Both the position numbers and the translations under genes were made by a program. Positions 8,643-17,268 of a stretch of 64,000 nt of DNA are shown in pieces (within the stretch, counting starts at the first letter, position 1; every line of letters begins with the position of its first letter). This stretch comes from Micromonospora parva (GTDB lineage Bacteria > Actinomycetota > Actinomycetes > Mycobacteriales > Micromonosporaceae). Location: the NCBI RefSeq assembly GCF_000718515.1, contig NZ_JNZS01000005.1, positions 1 to 64,000 of the forward strand, given 5' to 3'. Under the pieces are notes generated by a model. That model saw only the letters and a list, made by a program, of their open reading frames with translations, did not search any database and had not been told where the DNA came from.

Positions 8643-9410
8643 ATGACTGCGAGCGAAGGGCCCACCATCGGGACGCTGGTCCTGCTGCGACACGGTGAGA
8701 GCGACTGGAATGCCAAGAACCTCTTCACCGGTTGGGTGGACGTCGACCTGACCGAGAAGGGCGAGGGTGAGGCGCGGCGCGGCGGCGAGCTGCTGCGCGA
8801 GCACAGCCTCCTGCCCGACGTCGTGCACACCAGCGTGATGCGTCGTGCGATCCGCACCGCCGAGCTGGCGCTCAACGCCGCCGACCGGCACTGGATCGCG
8901 GTGCGCCGGTCGTGGCGGCTCAATGAGCGGCACTACGGCGCCCTGCAGGGCAAGAACAAGAAGCAGACCCTCGACGAGTACGGCGAGGAGCAGTTCATGC
9001 TCTGGCGCCGGTCGTACGACACGCCGCCGCCGCCGATCGACGACAACGACGAGTGGTCGCAGGTGGGTGACCCTCGCTACGCGCTGCTGCCGACCGAGCT
9101 GATGCCGCGCACCGAGTGCCTCAAGGACGTCGTCGAGCGGATGCTGCCGTACTGGTACGACTCGATCGTGCCGGACATCCTGGCCGGCCGGACGGTGCTG
9201 GTGGCAGCGCACGGCAACTCGCTGCGTGCCCTCGTCAAGCACCTCGACCAGATCTCTGACGAGGCGATCGCGAAGCTGAACATCCCGACGGGCATCCCGC
9301 TGCGCTACGACCTCGACCCGCAGCTGCGCCCGCTGACCCTGGGCGGCACCTACCTCGACCCGACCGCCGCCAAGGCGGCGGCCGCGGCGGTGGCCAACCA
9401 GGGGCGCTGA
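8643..9410 (+). CDS. gpmA: 2,3-bisphosphoglycerate-dependent phosphoglycerate mutase
   Basis: GpmA interconverts 3- and 2-phosphoglycerate in glycolysis and gluconeogenesis. The 255-aa protein has the RHGE motif with the phospho-acceptor histidine ([20 protein letters not shown]), the conserved [11 protein letters not shown] segment, and the second catalytic histidine in [17 protein letters not shown]. Its length is normal for the cofactor-dependent family. An ATG at 8643 with AGGA upstream was chosen over the in-frame ATG at 8634. Its position beside the phosphate two-component genes is the same as gpm1-senX3-regX3 in mycobacteria. The assignment is secure. Confidence 0.96.
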   Translation: MTASEGPTIGTLVLLRHGESDWNAKNLFTGWVDVDLTEKGEGEARRGGELLREHSLLPDVVHTSVMRRAIRTAELALNAADRHWIAVRRSWRLNERHYGALQGKNKKQTLDEYGEEQFMLWRRSYDTPPPPIDDNDEWSQVGDPRYALLPTELMPRTECLKDVVERMLPYWYDSIVPDILAGRTVLVAAHGNSLRALVKHLDQISDEAIAKLNIPTGIPLRYDLDPQLRPLTLGGTYLDPTAAKAAAAAVANQGR

Positions 9411-9418
9411 GCTACCAG

Positions 9419-9464
9419 AAGGGGCCCCTCGTTCACCGCGCAGAGCGATGGCGAGGGGCCCCTT
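9419..9464. terminator. Bidirectional terminator between gpmA and phoU
   Basis: A perfect 13-bp stem (9419-9431 with 9452-9464) starts in AA and ends in TTT, around a 20-nt loop. It sits between the convergent ends of gpmA (stop 9410) and phoU (stop 9474), so it can terminate both transcripts. Confidence 0.85.
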
Positions 9465-9473
9465 TCCGGTGCG

Positions 9474-10127
9474 TCAGTTGCCGCTGGGCGTGCTCTCCCC
9501 GGTGATCAGGTAGATCACGTGCTCGCCGGCGTTGACAGCGTGGTCGGCGAAGCGCTCGTAGAAGCGGCCCAGCAGGGTGGCGTCGATGGCCGTCTCCACC
9601 CCGTACGGCCAGTCGTCACCGAGCAGCACCGCGAACAGGTTCTTGTGCAGCTCGTCCATGGCGTCGTCGTCGCGGTCCAACTCACCGGCGAGGTCGGCGT
9701 CGGGCTTCGCCAGCACCGAACCGATCTTCACGGCCATCCGGTCGGCGATCTCGGACATCTCGGTGAAGACCGTCCGCAGCTCGGCCGGGACGGCCGGGGA
9801 GGGGTGCCGGCGCAGCGCGGTCTTCGCCACGTGCTCGGCCAGGTCGCCCATCCGCTCCAGATCGGCGGCCACGTGCAGCGCGGTGATCATCGCCCGGAGG
9901 TCGGAGGCGACCGGTGCCTGTCGGGCGAGCAGGTCGCAGACCCGCTCCTCGACGTGCCGGTAGAGGTCGTCGATCTCGGCGTCCCGCTCGATGACCGTCT
10001 CGGCGGCCTGCCGGTCGGCGGTGAGCAGGGCCCGGGTGGCCTGGCGCATGGCGGCGCGGACGCCCTCCGCCATGTCCACCAGCAGTTGGCTGACGATCTG
10101 GAGGTCGGCCCGGAACTCGTCGCGCAT
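9474..10127 (-). CDS. phoU: Phosphate signalling protein PhoU
   Basis: This 217-aa protein consists of two PhoU helical-bundle repeats. Each carries an acidic metal-binding motif: VIERDAEIDDLYRHVEE with ITALHVAADLERMGDLAEH in the first half and DRDDDAMDELHKNLF with LGRFYERFADHAVNAGEH in the second. PhoU couples the Pst transporter to the PhoR/SenX3-type kinase and keeps the Pho regulon off when phosphate is plentiful. The ATG at 10127 (MRDEFRADL) has AGGA 7 nt upstream; the adjacent ATG at 10130 is possible. It is transcribed away from senX3, with a PHO-box-like array between them, as in Streptomyces phoU-phoR. Confidence 0.95.
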   Translation of the reverse strand: MRDEFRADLQIVSQLLVDMAEGVRAAMRQATRALLTADRQAAETVIERDAEIDDLYRHVEERVCDLLARQAPVASDLRAMITALHVAADLERMGDLAEHVAKTALRRHPSPAVPAELRTVFTEMSEIADRMAVKIGSVLAKPDADLAGELDRDDDAMDELHKNLFAVLLGDDWPYGVETAIDATLLGRFYERFADHAVNAGEHVIYLITGESTPSGN

Positions 10128-10226
10128 CATCACGTCCTGTGGTCGGTCGCCGCCGACGGGTGCCGGCGCAGGGGTTTGAGCAGGTGTGACGCCAACGGTA
10201 GGGCGCGCGGACGGACCCCGGATGAA

Positions 10227-10259
10227 CCACGGTGAACGACGCCAGACGTGGGGGTGAAC
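10227..10259 (-). promoter_or_regulatory. PHO-box-like direct repeats
   Basis: Read on the minus strand, GTTCACC occurs at 10259 and 10237, exactly 22 bp (two 11-bp units) apart, followed by TTCATCC at 10226; the middle 11-mer is degenerate. The Streptomyces PhoP box is built of 11-nt direct repeats beginning with GTTCACC, so this is a plausible binding site for the RegX3/PhoP response regulator. It lies about 100 bp upstream of phoU and 70 bp upstream of senX3, and could control both. Confidence 0.7.
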
Positions 10260-10331
10260 AGTTGTGTAAGTGAGGGTGTTTCGTCCCGTTCTGTGTGGTA
10301 GCCAGGTTAACAATGACCCTACGATCGCCGG

Positions 10332-11615
10332 GTGGAGTGGGCAGTGGCGGTCGTGGTGGTCGTGGCGTTGGTGGCCGGGATGGTCGCCGGTCTGCTGCTG
10401 CCCCGGTTCCTGCCGAGGCGGGACGACCGCTCCGCGTCGACGGGGAGCGTCAGCTTCCGCTGGAACAGGGGGAGGCCCGCGATAGCCGACGAGCAGCAGG
10501 CCGGGCTCGGCCGCCGGACGATCGACTCGCTCCGGGCCGGTGTCGTGGTACTGGACAACGACGACGTCCCCGTGTTGATCAACCCGGCCGCCCGCGCGAT
10601 GGGGTTGCTGCGGACCGGCAGCACCCCCGGCTCGATCGCCGCGCACCCACTGATCCGTACCCTCGCCGGCCAGGTGCGACGCACCGGCGTACGGCGCGAG
10701 ATCGAGCTGGACCTGCCCCGGGGTCGCGACAGCGCGGGGGAGAACCCGCTCGGCGTGCACCTGCGGGCGATGGGCCTCGGCAACGGCTTCATCGCGGTCG
10801 AGGCGGTCGACGTGACCGAGTCGCACCGGCTGACCCGGGTGCGACGCGACTTCGTGGCCAACGTGAGCCACGAGCTGAAGACCCCGATCGGGGCCCTGCA
10901 ACTGCTCGCCGAGGCGTTGCTGGACGCCACCGAGCCGGCCGACGCCGCGGCCTCCGACCTTCCCGAGGACCTGGTGGCCGCCCGCCGGTTCGCCGAGCGG
11001 ATCCAGCACGAGTCGACCCGCCTCGGCCGGCTGGTGCAGGAGTTGCTGGAACTGACCCGGTTGCAGGGCGCTGAGCCGCAGCCGCCACCGGAGCCGGTCG
11101 CGCTGGACTGGGTGATCGCCGAGGTGGTCGACCGGACCCGCACCACAGCCTCCGCCCGAGGGGTCACGGTGGCCGTGGACGGTGAGCGTGGTCTCACCGC
11201 GTACGGCAGCGACTCCCAACTCGCCACGGCGGTGGCGAACCTGGTGGAGAACGCCATCAACTACTCGGGTGAGGACACCACGGTCCGAGTCACCCTGCGC
11301 GGCGACGACGAGCACGTCGAGGTCGCCGTCGCCGACCAGGGCATCGGTATCGCCCCCACCGACGTCGACCGGATCTTCGAACGGTTCTACCGGGCCGACC
11401 AGGCCCGCTCGCGTGCCACCGGCGGCACCGGGCTCGGCCTGGCGATCGTGAAACACATTGCGAGCAACCATGGCGGACGGGTCGAGGTGTCGAGCACTCT
11501 TGGTGGTGGATCGACGTTCACCCTCCGGCTGCCCGCCAGTCCACCGGATGACCTCCTGGCGACACTGCCGCCGGTTGGGATCGAGTCCGGTCCGACTGGG
11601 CTACGGCAGGTCTGA
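10332..11615 (+). CDS. senX3: Phosphate-sensing histidine kinase SenX3/PhoR
   Basis: This 427-aa protein has one N-terminal membrane helix (residues about 4-24), a PAS-like region (about 60-165), and a HisKA domain with the phospho-acceptor in FVANVSHELKTPIGAL (His180). The HATPase domain shows the N box (NLVENAINYSG), the G1 box (VADQGIGIAP), the F box (IFERFYRADQARSR) and GTGLGLAIVKHI. It autophosphorylates and passes phosphate to RegX3 when inorganic phosphate is scarce. The GTG at 10332 puts the membrane helix directly at the N-terminus. The regX3 gene follows on the same strand after about 24 bp, so the two are co-transcribed. Confidence 0.93.
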   Translation: MEWAVAVVVVVALVAGMVAGLLLPRFLPRRDDRSASTGSVSFRWNRGRPAIADEQQAGLGRRTIDSLRAGVVVLDNDDVPVLINPAARAMGLLRTGSTPGSIAAHPLIRTLAGQVRRTGVRREIELDLPRGRDSAGENPLGVHLRAMGLGNGFIAVEAVDVTESHRLTRVRRDFVANVSHELKTPIGALQLLAEALLDATEPADAAASDLPEDLVAARRFAERIQHESTRLGRLVQELLELTRLQGAEPQPPPEPVALDWVIAEVVDRTRTTASARGVTVAVDGERGLTAYGSDSQLATAVANLVENAINYSGEDTTVRVTLRGDDEHVEVAVADQGIGIAPTDVDRIFERFYRADQARSRATGGTGLGLAIVKHIASNHGGRVEVSSTLGGGSTFTLRLPASPPDDLLATLPPVGIESGPTGLRQV

Positions 11616-11639
11616 CAGCAAATGGAAAGGAAATCCCCG

Positions 11640-12323
11640 TTGAGCCGCGTTCTCGTGGTCGAGGACGAGGAGTCGTTCTCCGACGCCTTGTCGTACATGC
11701 TCCGTAAGGAGGGCTTTGAGGTTTCGGTCGCCGCGACCGGCACCGACGCTCTCACCGAGTTCGACCGGACCGGCGCCGACATCGTGCTGCTCGACCTGAT
11801 GTTGCCCGAGATGTCGGGCACCGAGGTCTGCCGGCAGTTGCGGCAACGCTCTGCCGTGCCGATCATCATGGTCACCGCCCGGGACAGCGAGATCGACAAG
11901 GTGGTCGGGCTGGAGATCGGTGCCGACGACTACGTGACGAAGCCGTACTCGCCTCGGGAACTGGTCGCCCGGATCCGGGCGGTGCTGCGCCGGCAGAGCC
12001 CGGAGGTGGCGGAGGCGGGTGCGCCGACGCTGGCCGCCGGCCCGGTGCGGATGGACATCGAACGGCACGTGGTGACCGTCGACGGCGGTGCGGTGCAGCT
12101 GCCGCTGAAGGAGTTCGAACTGCTGGAGCTGCTGCTGCGCAACGCCGGCCGGGTGCTCACCCGAGGCCAGCTCATCGACCGGGTCTGGGGTGCCGACTAC
12201 GTCGGTGACACCAAGACGCTCGACGTGCACGTCAAGCGGCTGCGCTCGAAGATCGAGCCGGAGCCGTCCGCGCCGCGATTCATCGTGACCGTCCGGGGCC
12301 TGGGCTACAAGTTCGAGCCGTGA
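11640..12323 (+). CDS. regX3: Response regulator RegX3/PhoP
   Basis: This OmpR/PhoB-type regulator of 227 aa has a receiver domain with the acidic pocket VEDEE, the phospho-acceptor aspartate in IVLLDLMLPEMSG (Asp52) and the KPYSPREL lysine. A winged-helix DNA-binding domain follows (LKEFELLELLLRNAGRVLTR, then DVHVKRLRSKIE). It activates the Pho regulon. I favour a TTG start at 11640, because GAAAGGA sits 8 nt upstream and it gives the usual MSRVLVVEDEE N-terminus; the in-frame ATG at 11622 would add six residues. A strong hairpin follows the stop. Confidence 0.93.
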   Translation: MSRVLVVEDEESFSDALSYMLRKEGFEVSVAATGTDALTEFDRTGADIVLLDLMLPEMSGTEVCRQLRQRSAVPIIMVTARDSEIDKVVGLEIGADDYVTKPYSPRELVARIRAVLRRQSPEVAEAGAPTLAAGPVRMDIERHVVTVDGGAVQLPLKEFELLELLLRNAGRVLTRGQLIDRVWGADYVGDTKTLDVHVKRLRSKIEPEPSAPRFIVTVRGLGYKFEP

Positions 12324-12332
12324 TCGGCGTAC

Positions 12333-12369
12333 CCGAAGGGGGCCCGCGCTCGACGCGGGCCCCCTTCGG
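12333..12369 (+). terminator. Terminator of senX3-regX3
   Basis: A perfect 16-bp stem (12333-12348 with 12354-12369) and a 5-nt loop lie 9 bp after the regX3 stop. The stem is very GC-rich and is followed by a weak T stretch (ctgttt). Confidence 0.85.
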
Positions 12370-12447
12370 CCTGTTTGCGCCTGCTCAGCGAGCCAGTTTC
12401 GGGGGCCCAGCCACCTGTGCCCGGGGATGCGAGTCCGGTGGTGGGGT

Positions 12448-12570
12448 CCTTTGGAGCTGATGTCACAAACGAGTCATCCGCCGACGCCGGCCGGGCCGAC
12501 GCCGGCCGGGCCGACGCCGGCCGGGCCGACGCCGGCCGGGCCGATGTCGTAAACGAGTCAGCTCCAAAGG
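12448..12570. repeat. Palindromic element with four internal 15-bp tandem repeats
   Basis: The element is bounded by a perfect 13-bp inverted repeat, cctttggagctga (12448-12460) and tcagctccaaagg (12558-12570). Just inside are two direct copies of an 18-bp motif of the form gatgtc-nn-aaacgagtca. The core is four exact copies of a 15-mer, gacgccggccgggcc, at 12483, 12498, 12513 and 12528. It sits in the 387-nt gap between regX3 and the next gene, where I see no coding region. The nested architecture suggests a small non-autonomous mobile element or a REP-type sequence. Confidence 0.8.
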
Positions 12571-12756
12571 CTTCGCATCCCATATCACTGGCTCCCCCGC
12601 TACGGGCGCTGTGGCATCGCTCTTCAGGCGGGCGGGCGAGCAGTGTGGCGAGGCGTCCGATGATCTCGTTCGCGACGCCGCCGAAGCCCGTGGCGTCGCT
12701 GTGCCGGGCCGTCGTCAGGCGGAGGCGTCGCAGCCAGGTGAACCGTACCGAGACCG

Positions 12757-13554
12757 CTAGATCTCGTCGGCGGGGTGCGGGGCGATCATGCCCTGCCTCG
12801 TCCTGGTCGCGCACAGCTCGGCCAGCCGCTCGTACGCGGCAGCGCCGATCAGAGCGGTCAGCTCCGGCCCGTACGACAGGTACATGGGCTCGGCGCCGAC
12901 GTGCGCGTCCGTCGAGGACGTGCACCACCAGTCCAGGTCGTGCCCGCCGGCTCCCCAGCCCCGCCGGTCGAACTCGGACAGCGTGGAGACCAGCACCTTG
13001 CTGTTGTCCGGTCGCTTCACCCAGTCCTGGTCACGGCGGATCGGCAGCTGCCAACAGACGTCCGGCTTGTACTCCAAGGGGTGCACCCCGTCGCGCAGCG
13101 CCTGCGCGTGCAGCGCGCAACCGCCCCCGCCGGCGAAGTCGGCGTCGTTGAGGAAGACGCACGGACCGTCGGCGCCCTGGGTGGCGGTGCGGCGGGCCGG
13201 GTTCTTGCCGTCGATGGTGTCCTCGTCGGTCCAGTTCTTGAACCCGCGCCGGAAGTGCTGCCAGGTCGACGGGGTGAGCCGCCGGACGGCGTTGCGGACC
13301 CGCTTCTCGTCGTCCGAGTCGGTGAAGAACGCGCCGTGTGAGCAGCAACCGTCCGCGGCTCGGCCGGCGATGATGCCGTGGCAGCCCTTGCCGAAGATGC
13401 AGGTCCAGCGGGAGAGCAACCAGGTCAGGTCGGCCCGGATCAGGTGCGTCTCGTCGGCGGGGTCGGTGAACTCGATCCACTCCCGAGGGAAGTCCAGGGG
13501 CACCTCACGGCTACGCGGGTCACCCGGGTCGTCCACCAGCACACGGAGCTCCAT
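12757..13554 (-). CDS. Conserved cysteine-rich protein, possible metal-cluster binder
   Basis: This 265-aa protein has Cys residues clustered in [41 protein letters not shown] and KPDVCWQLP, plus CTSS further on. The spacing resembles the YkgJ-type putative zinc or Fe-S cluster proteins and DUF3109, though I cannot name the exact family. The residues between the Cys groups look like a conserved enzyme core, but no reaction can be assigned. The ATG at 13554 ([13 protein letters not shown]) is preferred; 22 upstream in-frame codons look non-coding. It is divergent from the Ppx gene, with 80 bp between starts. Confidence 0.75.
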   Translation of the reverse strand: MELRVLVDDPGDPRSREVPLDFPREWIEFTDPADETHLIRADLTWLLSRWTCIFGKGCHGIIAGRAADGCCSHGAFFTDSDDEKRVRNAVRRLTPSTWQHFRRGFKNWTDEDTIDGKNPARRTATQGADGPCVFLNDADFAGGGGCALHAQALRDGVHPLEYKPDVCWQLPIRRDQDWVKRPDNSKVLVSTLSEFDRRGWGAGGHDLDWWCTSSTDAHVGAEPMYLSYGPELTALIGAAAYERLAELCATRTRQGMIAPHPADEI

Positions 13555-13634
13555 CGTCACTCGGCCCAGCGTACGCGCGGTGCCGTCCGCAGGTCGGTGA
13601 GCCGCGCAAACGTGTTGCACCTAGGGTCTTCACC

Positions 13635-14579
13635 ATGCGACTGGGTGTCCTTGACGTCGGATCCAACACTGTGCACCTCCTGGTGGTGGACGCGCACCAC
13701 GGGGCGCACCCGTGGCCGGCGCACTCCGAGAAGGTGGTGCTCCGGCTGGCCGAGCAGATCGGCCCCGACGGCGCACTGACCGAGGCGGGTGCGGACGGCC
13801 TGGTCAAGGCGGTGGGCATGGCGAAGGCGGCGGCCACCGGGCTGGCGACCGACGACCTGATCGCGTTCGCCACGTCAGCGGTGCGCGACGCCACCAACGC
13901 GGCCGACGTGCTGGCCCGGGTCCGCGACGAGACCGGCGTACGCCTGGCGGTGCTCTCCGGCGCGGACGAGGCGCGGATGACCTTCCTGGCCGTACGGCGG
14001 TGGTTCGGTTGGTCCGCGGGCCGGCTGCTGGTGCTGGACATCGGTGGTGGCTCGTTGGAGATCGCCGCCGGCATCGACGAGGACCCGGACGTCGCGGTCT
14101 CTCTTCCGCTCGGTGCGGGCCGGCTGACCCGCGAGCGGCTGCGGGTCGATCCGGCCAGTGCGGCCCCGCCGTCGGCGGAGGCCGTCGACAAGCTCCGGGA
14201 GTACGTGGACGGCCGGCTCGACAAGGTCGTCGACCAGATGACGGAGGTGGGCTGGGGTCGGGCGGTGGCCACCTCGAAGACGTTCCGGACCCTGGCCCGA
14301 CTGGCCGGGGCGGCCCCGTCCGGTGCCGGGCTGTGGGCGCGGCGCAGTCTGACCCGGGCCGGCCTTCGACAGGTCATCGGCTTCATCCGGCACATCCCAC
14401 CGGCGCAGTTGATGGAGCTGGAGGGGGTCAGCGCGGGTCGGGCCCACCAGTTGCTGGCCGGTGCCGTGGTCGCCGAGGCGGTGATGCGCCGTCTGGATCT
14501 GGATTCGCTGGACATCTGCCCGTGGGCGCTGCGGGAGGGTGTCATCCTCCGTCGACTCGATCAACTTGAGCCGATCTGA
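13635..14579 (+). CDS. Ppx/GppA family phosphatase
   Basis: This 314-aa ASKHA-fold protein has the first phosphate-binding loop [14 protein letters not shown] at the N-terminus, a second loop [13 protein letters not shown], and [14 protein letters not shown]. The family hydrolyses inorganic polyphosphate or pppGpp. The length is that of the short actinobacterial exopolyphosphatases (Rv0496 type) that lack the C-terminal HD domain. A role in polyphosphate and stringent-response metabolism fits the neighbouring phosphate regulators. The ATG at 13635 gives the expected start. Which of the two substrates is used cannot be decided from the sequence. Confidence 0.9.
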   Translation: MRLGVLDVGSNTVHLLVVDAHHGAHPWPAHSEKVVLRLAEQIGPDGALTEAGADGLVKAVGMAKAAATGLATDDLIAFATSAVRDATNAADVLARVRDETGVRLAVLSGADEARMTFLAVRRWFGWSAGRLLVLDIGGGSLEIAAGIDEDPDVAVSLPLGAGRLTRERLRVDPASAAPPSAEAVDKLREYVDGRLDKVVDQMTEVGWGRAVATSKTFRTLARLAGAAPSGAGLWARRSLTRAGLRQVIGFIRHIPPAQLMELEGVSAGRAHQLLAGAVVAEAVMRRLDLDSLDICPWALREGVILRRLDQLEPI

Positions 14580-14654
14580 CCCCACGACCGTTTTGGGGCT
14601 GTTTGCCGGCGCTCGTCACGATGCCCCCGGCGTCGCCGGGCTACGCTGGCTGAT

Positions 14655-15461
14655 GTGACTTCCCGCGTTCCCGTGCTCCTGTCCAGCTCGTCGGTCTTTC
14701 CCGAGCCGACCGCGGCGGCGTTCCAACTGGCCGCGGCGCTCGGCTACGACGGCGTCGAGGTGATGGTCTGGACCGACGTGGTCAGCCAGGACGCGGGCGC
14801 GCTGCGCGGCCTCTCCACGCACTACGACGTCCCGGTGCTCTCGGTGCACGCGCCCTGCCTGCTGGTCACCCAGCGGGTGTGGAGCCCGGACCCGTGGGAG
14901 CGTCTGCGCAAGGCCGCCGAGCTGGCCGAGACGCTTGGCGCGCCGACCGTCGTGGTGCACCCACCGTTCAGCTGGCAGCGGGACTACGCGCGCAACTTCG
15001 CCGAGGGCCTGGCGACCGTCGCGGACCGGTTCACCGGGCTGCGCTTCGCGGTGGAGAACATGTACCCGGTGCGGATGGCGGGTCGACAGTTCGTCCCGTA
15101 CGTGCCCGGCTGGGATCCGACCGACGCCGGCTACCCGTCGTACACGCTGGATCTGTCGCACTGCGCGGCCTCGCACAGCGACCCCCTGGAGATGGCCGAC
15201 CGGATGGGTGCCGGGCTGGCGCACGTGCACCTCGGTGACGGCACCGGCGAGGGTCGCGACGAGCACCTGGTGCCCGGGCGCGGCACCCAGCCGTGCGGGG
15301 AGCTGCTCTCCTCGCTGGCCGGCCGGGGTTTCACCGGGTCGGTGGCGGTGGAGGTCGCCACCCGCGGCGCGAAGAGCCGCGCGGTGCGCGAGGCGGACCT
15401 GCGCGCCGCGCTGGAGTTCGCCCGCCAGCACCTGACTGCCCAGTCACCTGTCGACGTCTGA
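14655..15461 (+). CDS. TIM-barrel sugar phosphate isomerase/epimerase-like protein
   Basis: This 268-aa protein fits the xylose isomerase-like TIM barrel (AP endonuclease 2 superfamily). Visible metal-ligand segments are [54 protein letters not shown] and VAVEVATR, supplying the Glu, His and Asp residues typical of the fold. The exact reaction is unknown. It follows the Ppx gene by 75 bp on the same strand, matching the Rv0496-Rv0498 neighbourhood from memory. The GTG at 14655 is used. Confidence 0.85.
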   Translation: MTSRVPVLLSSSSVFPEPTAAAFQLAAALGYDGVEVMVWTDVVSQDAGALRGLSTHYDVPVLSVHAPCLLVTQRVWSPDPWERLRKAAELAETLGAPTVVVHPPFSWQRDYARNFAEGLATVADRFTGLRFAVENMYPVRMAGRQFVPYVPGWDPTDAGYPSYTLDLSHCAASHSDPLEMADRMGAGLAHVHLGDGTGEGRDEHLVPGRGTQPCGELLSSLAGRGFTGSVAVEVATRGAKSRAVREADLRAALEFARQHLTAQSPVDV

Positions 15462-15494
15462 CCCGTCCGCCCCCACGAGAGGGCGGTGGCGGTG

Positions 15495-16082
15495 TCAGCT
15501 GACCGGTGAGAGGGAGTCGACGCCGGCGGTCGGCTGGGCTGCGACAGTCACCTGCTCGCCGACCGCGGCCCGCTTGCGGGCCCGGTGCGCCGCCACGTGC
15601 GAGCGGGTGGCGCACCGCTCCGAGCAGAACCGCCGGCAGCAGTTGGACGACGTGTCCAGGTAGACGTTGCCGCACCGCTCGTCGGCGCAGACCCCGAACC
15701 GGGCGCTGCCGTATTCGCAGAGCCAGACCGACAGCCCCCAGACCGCGCCGGCCAGGTATTCGGCGCTGACCGAGGCGCCCCGGCTGGTCACGTGCATGTG
15801 CCAGTCGCTGGAGTCGTGCCCGGAGATGCGCGGCTGCACCGGGAACGCCTCCAGCAGCGCGTTCAGCTCGGTGACCGCCTGGGCGTCCCGCCCCGAGGTG
15901 CCGTACTCGAAGACGTCGCGCAACCGCTTCTGGGCCCGGCGGAAGATCGCGACGTCCCGGTCCGCGACCTCGTCGCGCATCCAGGCGTTCTCGTCGGGGA
16001 AGAGGGCCCGCAGGTCGTCGAGGTCGTCCAGGCGGGCGTTGACCAGGTCAACGCCGGTCCGGGCGTACGCGTCGAAGTTCAC
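15495..16082 (-). CDS. CGNR zinc-finger transcriptional regulator
   Basis: This 195-aa protein has an N-terminal ABATE-type ligand-binding domain (start MNFDAYARTGVDLVNARLDD) and a C-terminal CGNR zinc finger. The finger residues are visible as CADERCGNVYLDTSSNCCRR and FCSERCATRSHVAAHRARKR, with the four zinc cysteines and a basic helix. Such proteins are thought to be stress-linked transcription factors; the ligand is unknown. Its stop faces the TIM-barrel gene and its start lies 18 bp from the stop of the ATP-grasp gene on the same strand, so it may be the last gene of that unit. Confidence 0.9.
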   Translation of the reverse strand: MNFDAYARTGVDLVNARLDDLDDLRALFPDENAWMRDEVADRDVAIFRRAQKRLRDVFEYGTSGRDAQAVTELNALLEAFPVQPRISGHDSSDWHMHVTSRGASVSAEYLAGAVWGLSVWLCEYGSARFGVCADERCGNVYLDTSSNCCRRFCSERCATRSHVAAHRARKRAAVGEQVTVAAQPTAGVDSLSPVS

Positions 16083-16100
16083 GCCCCAACGGTAGACGAC

Positions 16101-17267
16101 TCAGCGGGTGCGTGGCGCGTCGATGTAGTGCGGCAGGAACCGCGCGTAGCCGTCGGTGATCAGACTGGCGCTCTCCCGCACCCCCACTCCGGCCGACTCG
16201 CCGTCGACGATCCAGCTGCCCAGCACCATCCGGTTGCCGGCGAACTGGGGCAACGCCCGGAACTCCTGGTAGCACCAGCCCTCGTCGCCGTAGATGCCCG
16301 GGTTGGTGATCTCCTCGCCGGCGGTGACGATGCGCACCGAACCGCCCTCGCGGCCGAGCAGGGGCTTGGCGACGTACTCCGGCATGCCGCGCGGCGAGTC
16401 GAGATACGCCGGGAGCAGGTACTCGTGGCCGGGGTACAGCTCCCAGAGGACCGCGAGCAGCGCCTTGTTGGAGAGCAGCAGTTTCCATGCCGGCTCGATC
16501 CAGGTGGTCGGGGTGCCCGGGGCCAGGGCCGCCGGCCCGTACGGCTCGGCCAGCATCCACTCCCACGGGTAGAGCTTGAAGCAGGTGGTCACCGGGCGGT
16601 CGTCGGCGTCGACGAAACGTCGGCCGTCCCAGCCGATCTCCTGGATGGGCTGCAACTCGACGTTCAGGCCGGCCTGCCGGGCGGTCTCGGCGAGGTAGCC
16701 GGCGGTCATGTGGTCCTCTCCGGACTCCTCCTCGTTCGACCAGAGCACGTGCACCAGCGGGTCGTGCAGCCCCGCCCCGATCTTGGCCCAGGCGCCGACC
16801 AGCCGTTCGTGCAGGCTGTTCCACTGGTCCAGATCCGGCTGGGTGTCCTCCAGCCAGTACCACTGGATGATGCTCGCCTCGACCAGCGCGGTGGGGGTGT
16901 CGGCGTTGTACTCCAACATCTTCGGGGGCCAGGTGCCGTCGTACGCGAGGTCGAAGCGCCCGTAGAGGGTCGGTGGCGCCTCCCGCAGCGACCGGGCCAC
17001 CGCCTCGGCCGCCCACTGCGGGATGCCGAACTCGGCGTACCGGCGCTGCGCCACCACGTGCTCGGCGGCGGCCACCGACATCCGGTGCAGTTCCTCGGTG
17101 GCCTCCTCCAGCCGCAGCACCTCGTCCAGGTCGAAGGCGTACGCGGCGGTCTCGTCCCAGTACGACATGATCCCGCCGTCGGGCAGTTCGGTGTCGACGT
17201 AGACCAGCCCCTGGGAGCGGATGGTGGCGTCCCAGTCGGTGCGCGGGGTGACCGTCTCGCGGCGCAC
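16101..17267 (-). CDS. Glutathionylspermidine synthase-like ATP-grasp ligase (YgiC-like)
   Basis: This 388-aa protein matches the GSP_synth ATP-grasp family: DLAYDGTWPPKMLEYNADTP near residue 110, then VLWSNEEESGEDHMTAGYLA, and LSNKALLAVLWELYPGHEYL followed by YVAKPLLGREGGSVRI in the nucleotide-binding core. It lacks an amidase domain, so it is a ligase only, like E. coli YgiC and YjfC. The GTG at 17267 is separated by a single base from the stop codon of the upstream lipoprotein gene, so the two are translationally coupled. The reaction is presumably ATP-dependent amide bond formation; the substrates are unknown. Actinobacteria use mycothiol, so a glutathione substrate is unlikely. Confidence 0.85.
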   Translation of the reverse strand: MRRETVTPRTDWDATIRSQGLVYVDTELPDGGIMSYWDETAAYAFDLDEVLRLEEATEELHRMSVAAAEHVVAQRRYAEFGIPQWAAEAVARSLREAPPTLYGRFDLAYDGTWPPKMLEYNADTPTALVEASIIQWYWLEDTQPDLDQWNSLHERLVGAWAKIGAGLHDPLVHVLWSNEEESGEDHMTAGYLAETARQAGLNVELQPIQEIGWDGRRFVDADDRPVTTCFKLYPWEWMLAEPYGPAALAPGTPTTWIEPAWKLLLSNKALLAVLWELYPGHEYLLPAYLDSPRGMPEYVAKPLLGREGGSVRIVTAGEEITNPGIYGDEGWCYQEFRALPQFAGNRMVLGSWIVDGESAGVGVRESASLITDGYARFLPHYIDAPRTR

Positions 17268-17268
17268 G

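Noticed and set aside
10131..11471. N-terminal extension of phoU through the senX3 gene
   Set aside because: PhoU homology begins at MRDEFRADL; the upstream part is the shadow of senX3 and would overlap its whole coding region.
12483..12542. Possible CRISPR array
   Set aside because: The 15-bp units are contiguous with no spacers, and no cas genes are present.
12305..12928. 207-codon minus-strand frame containing SARPA repeats
   Set aside because: The repeats come from the 15-bp tandem array and the frame also crosses the Cys-rich gene and the regX3 terminator; there is no protein-like character.
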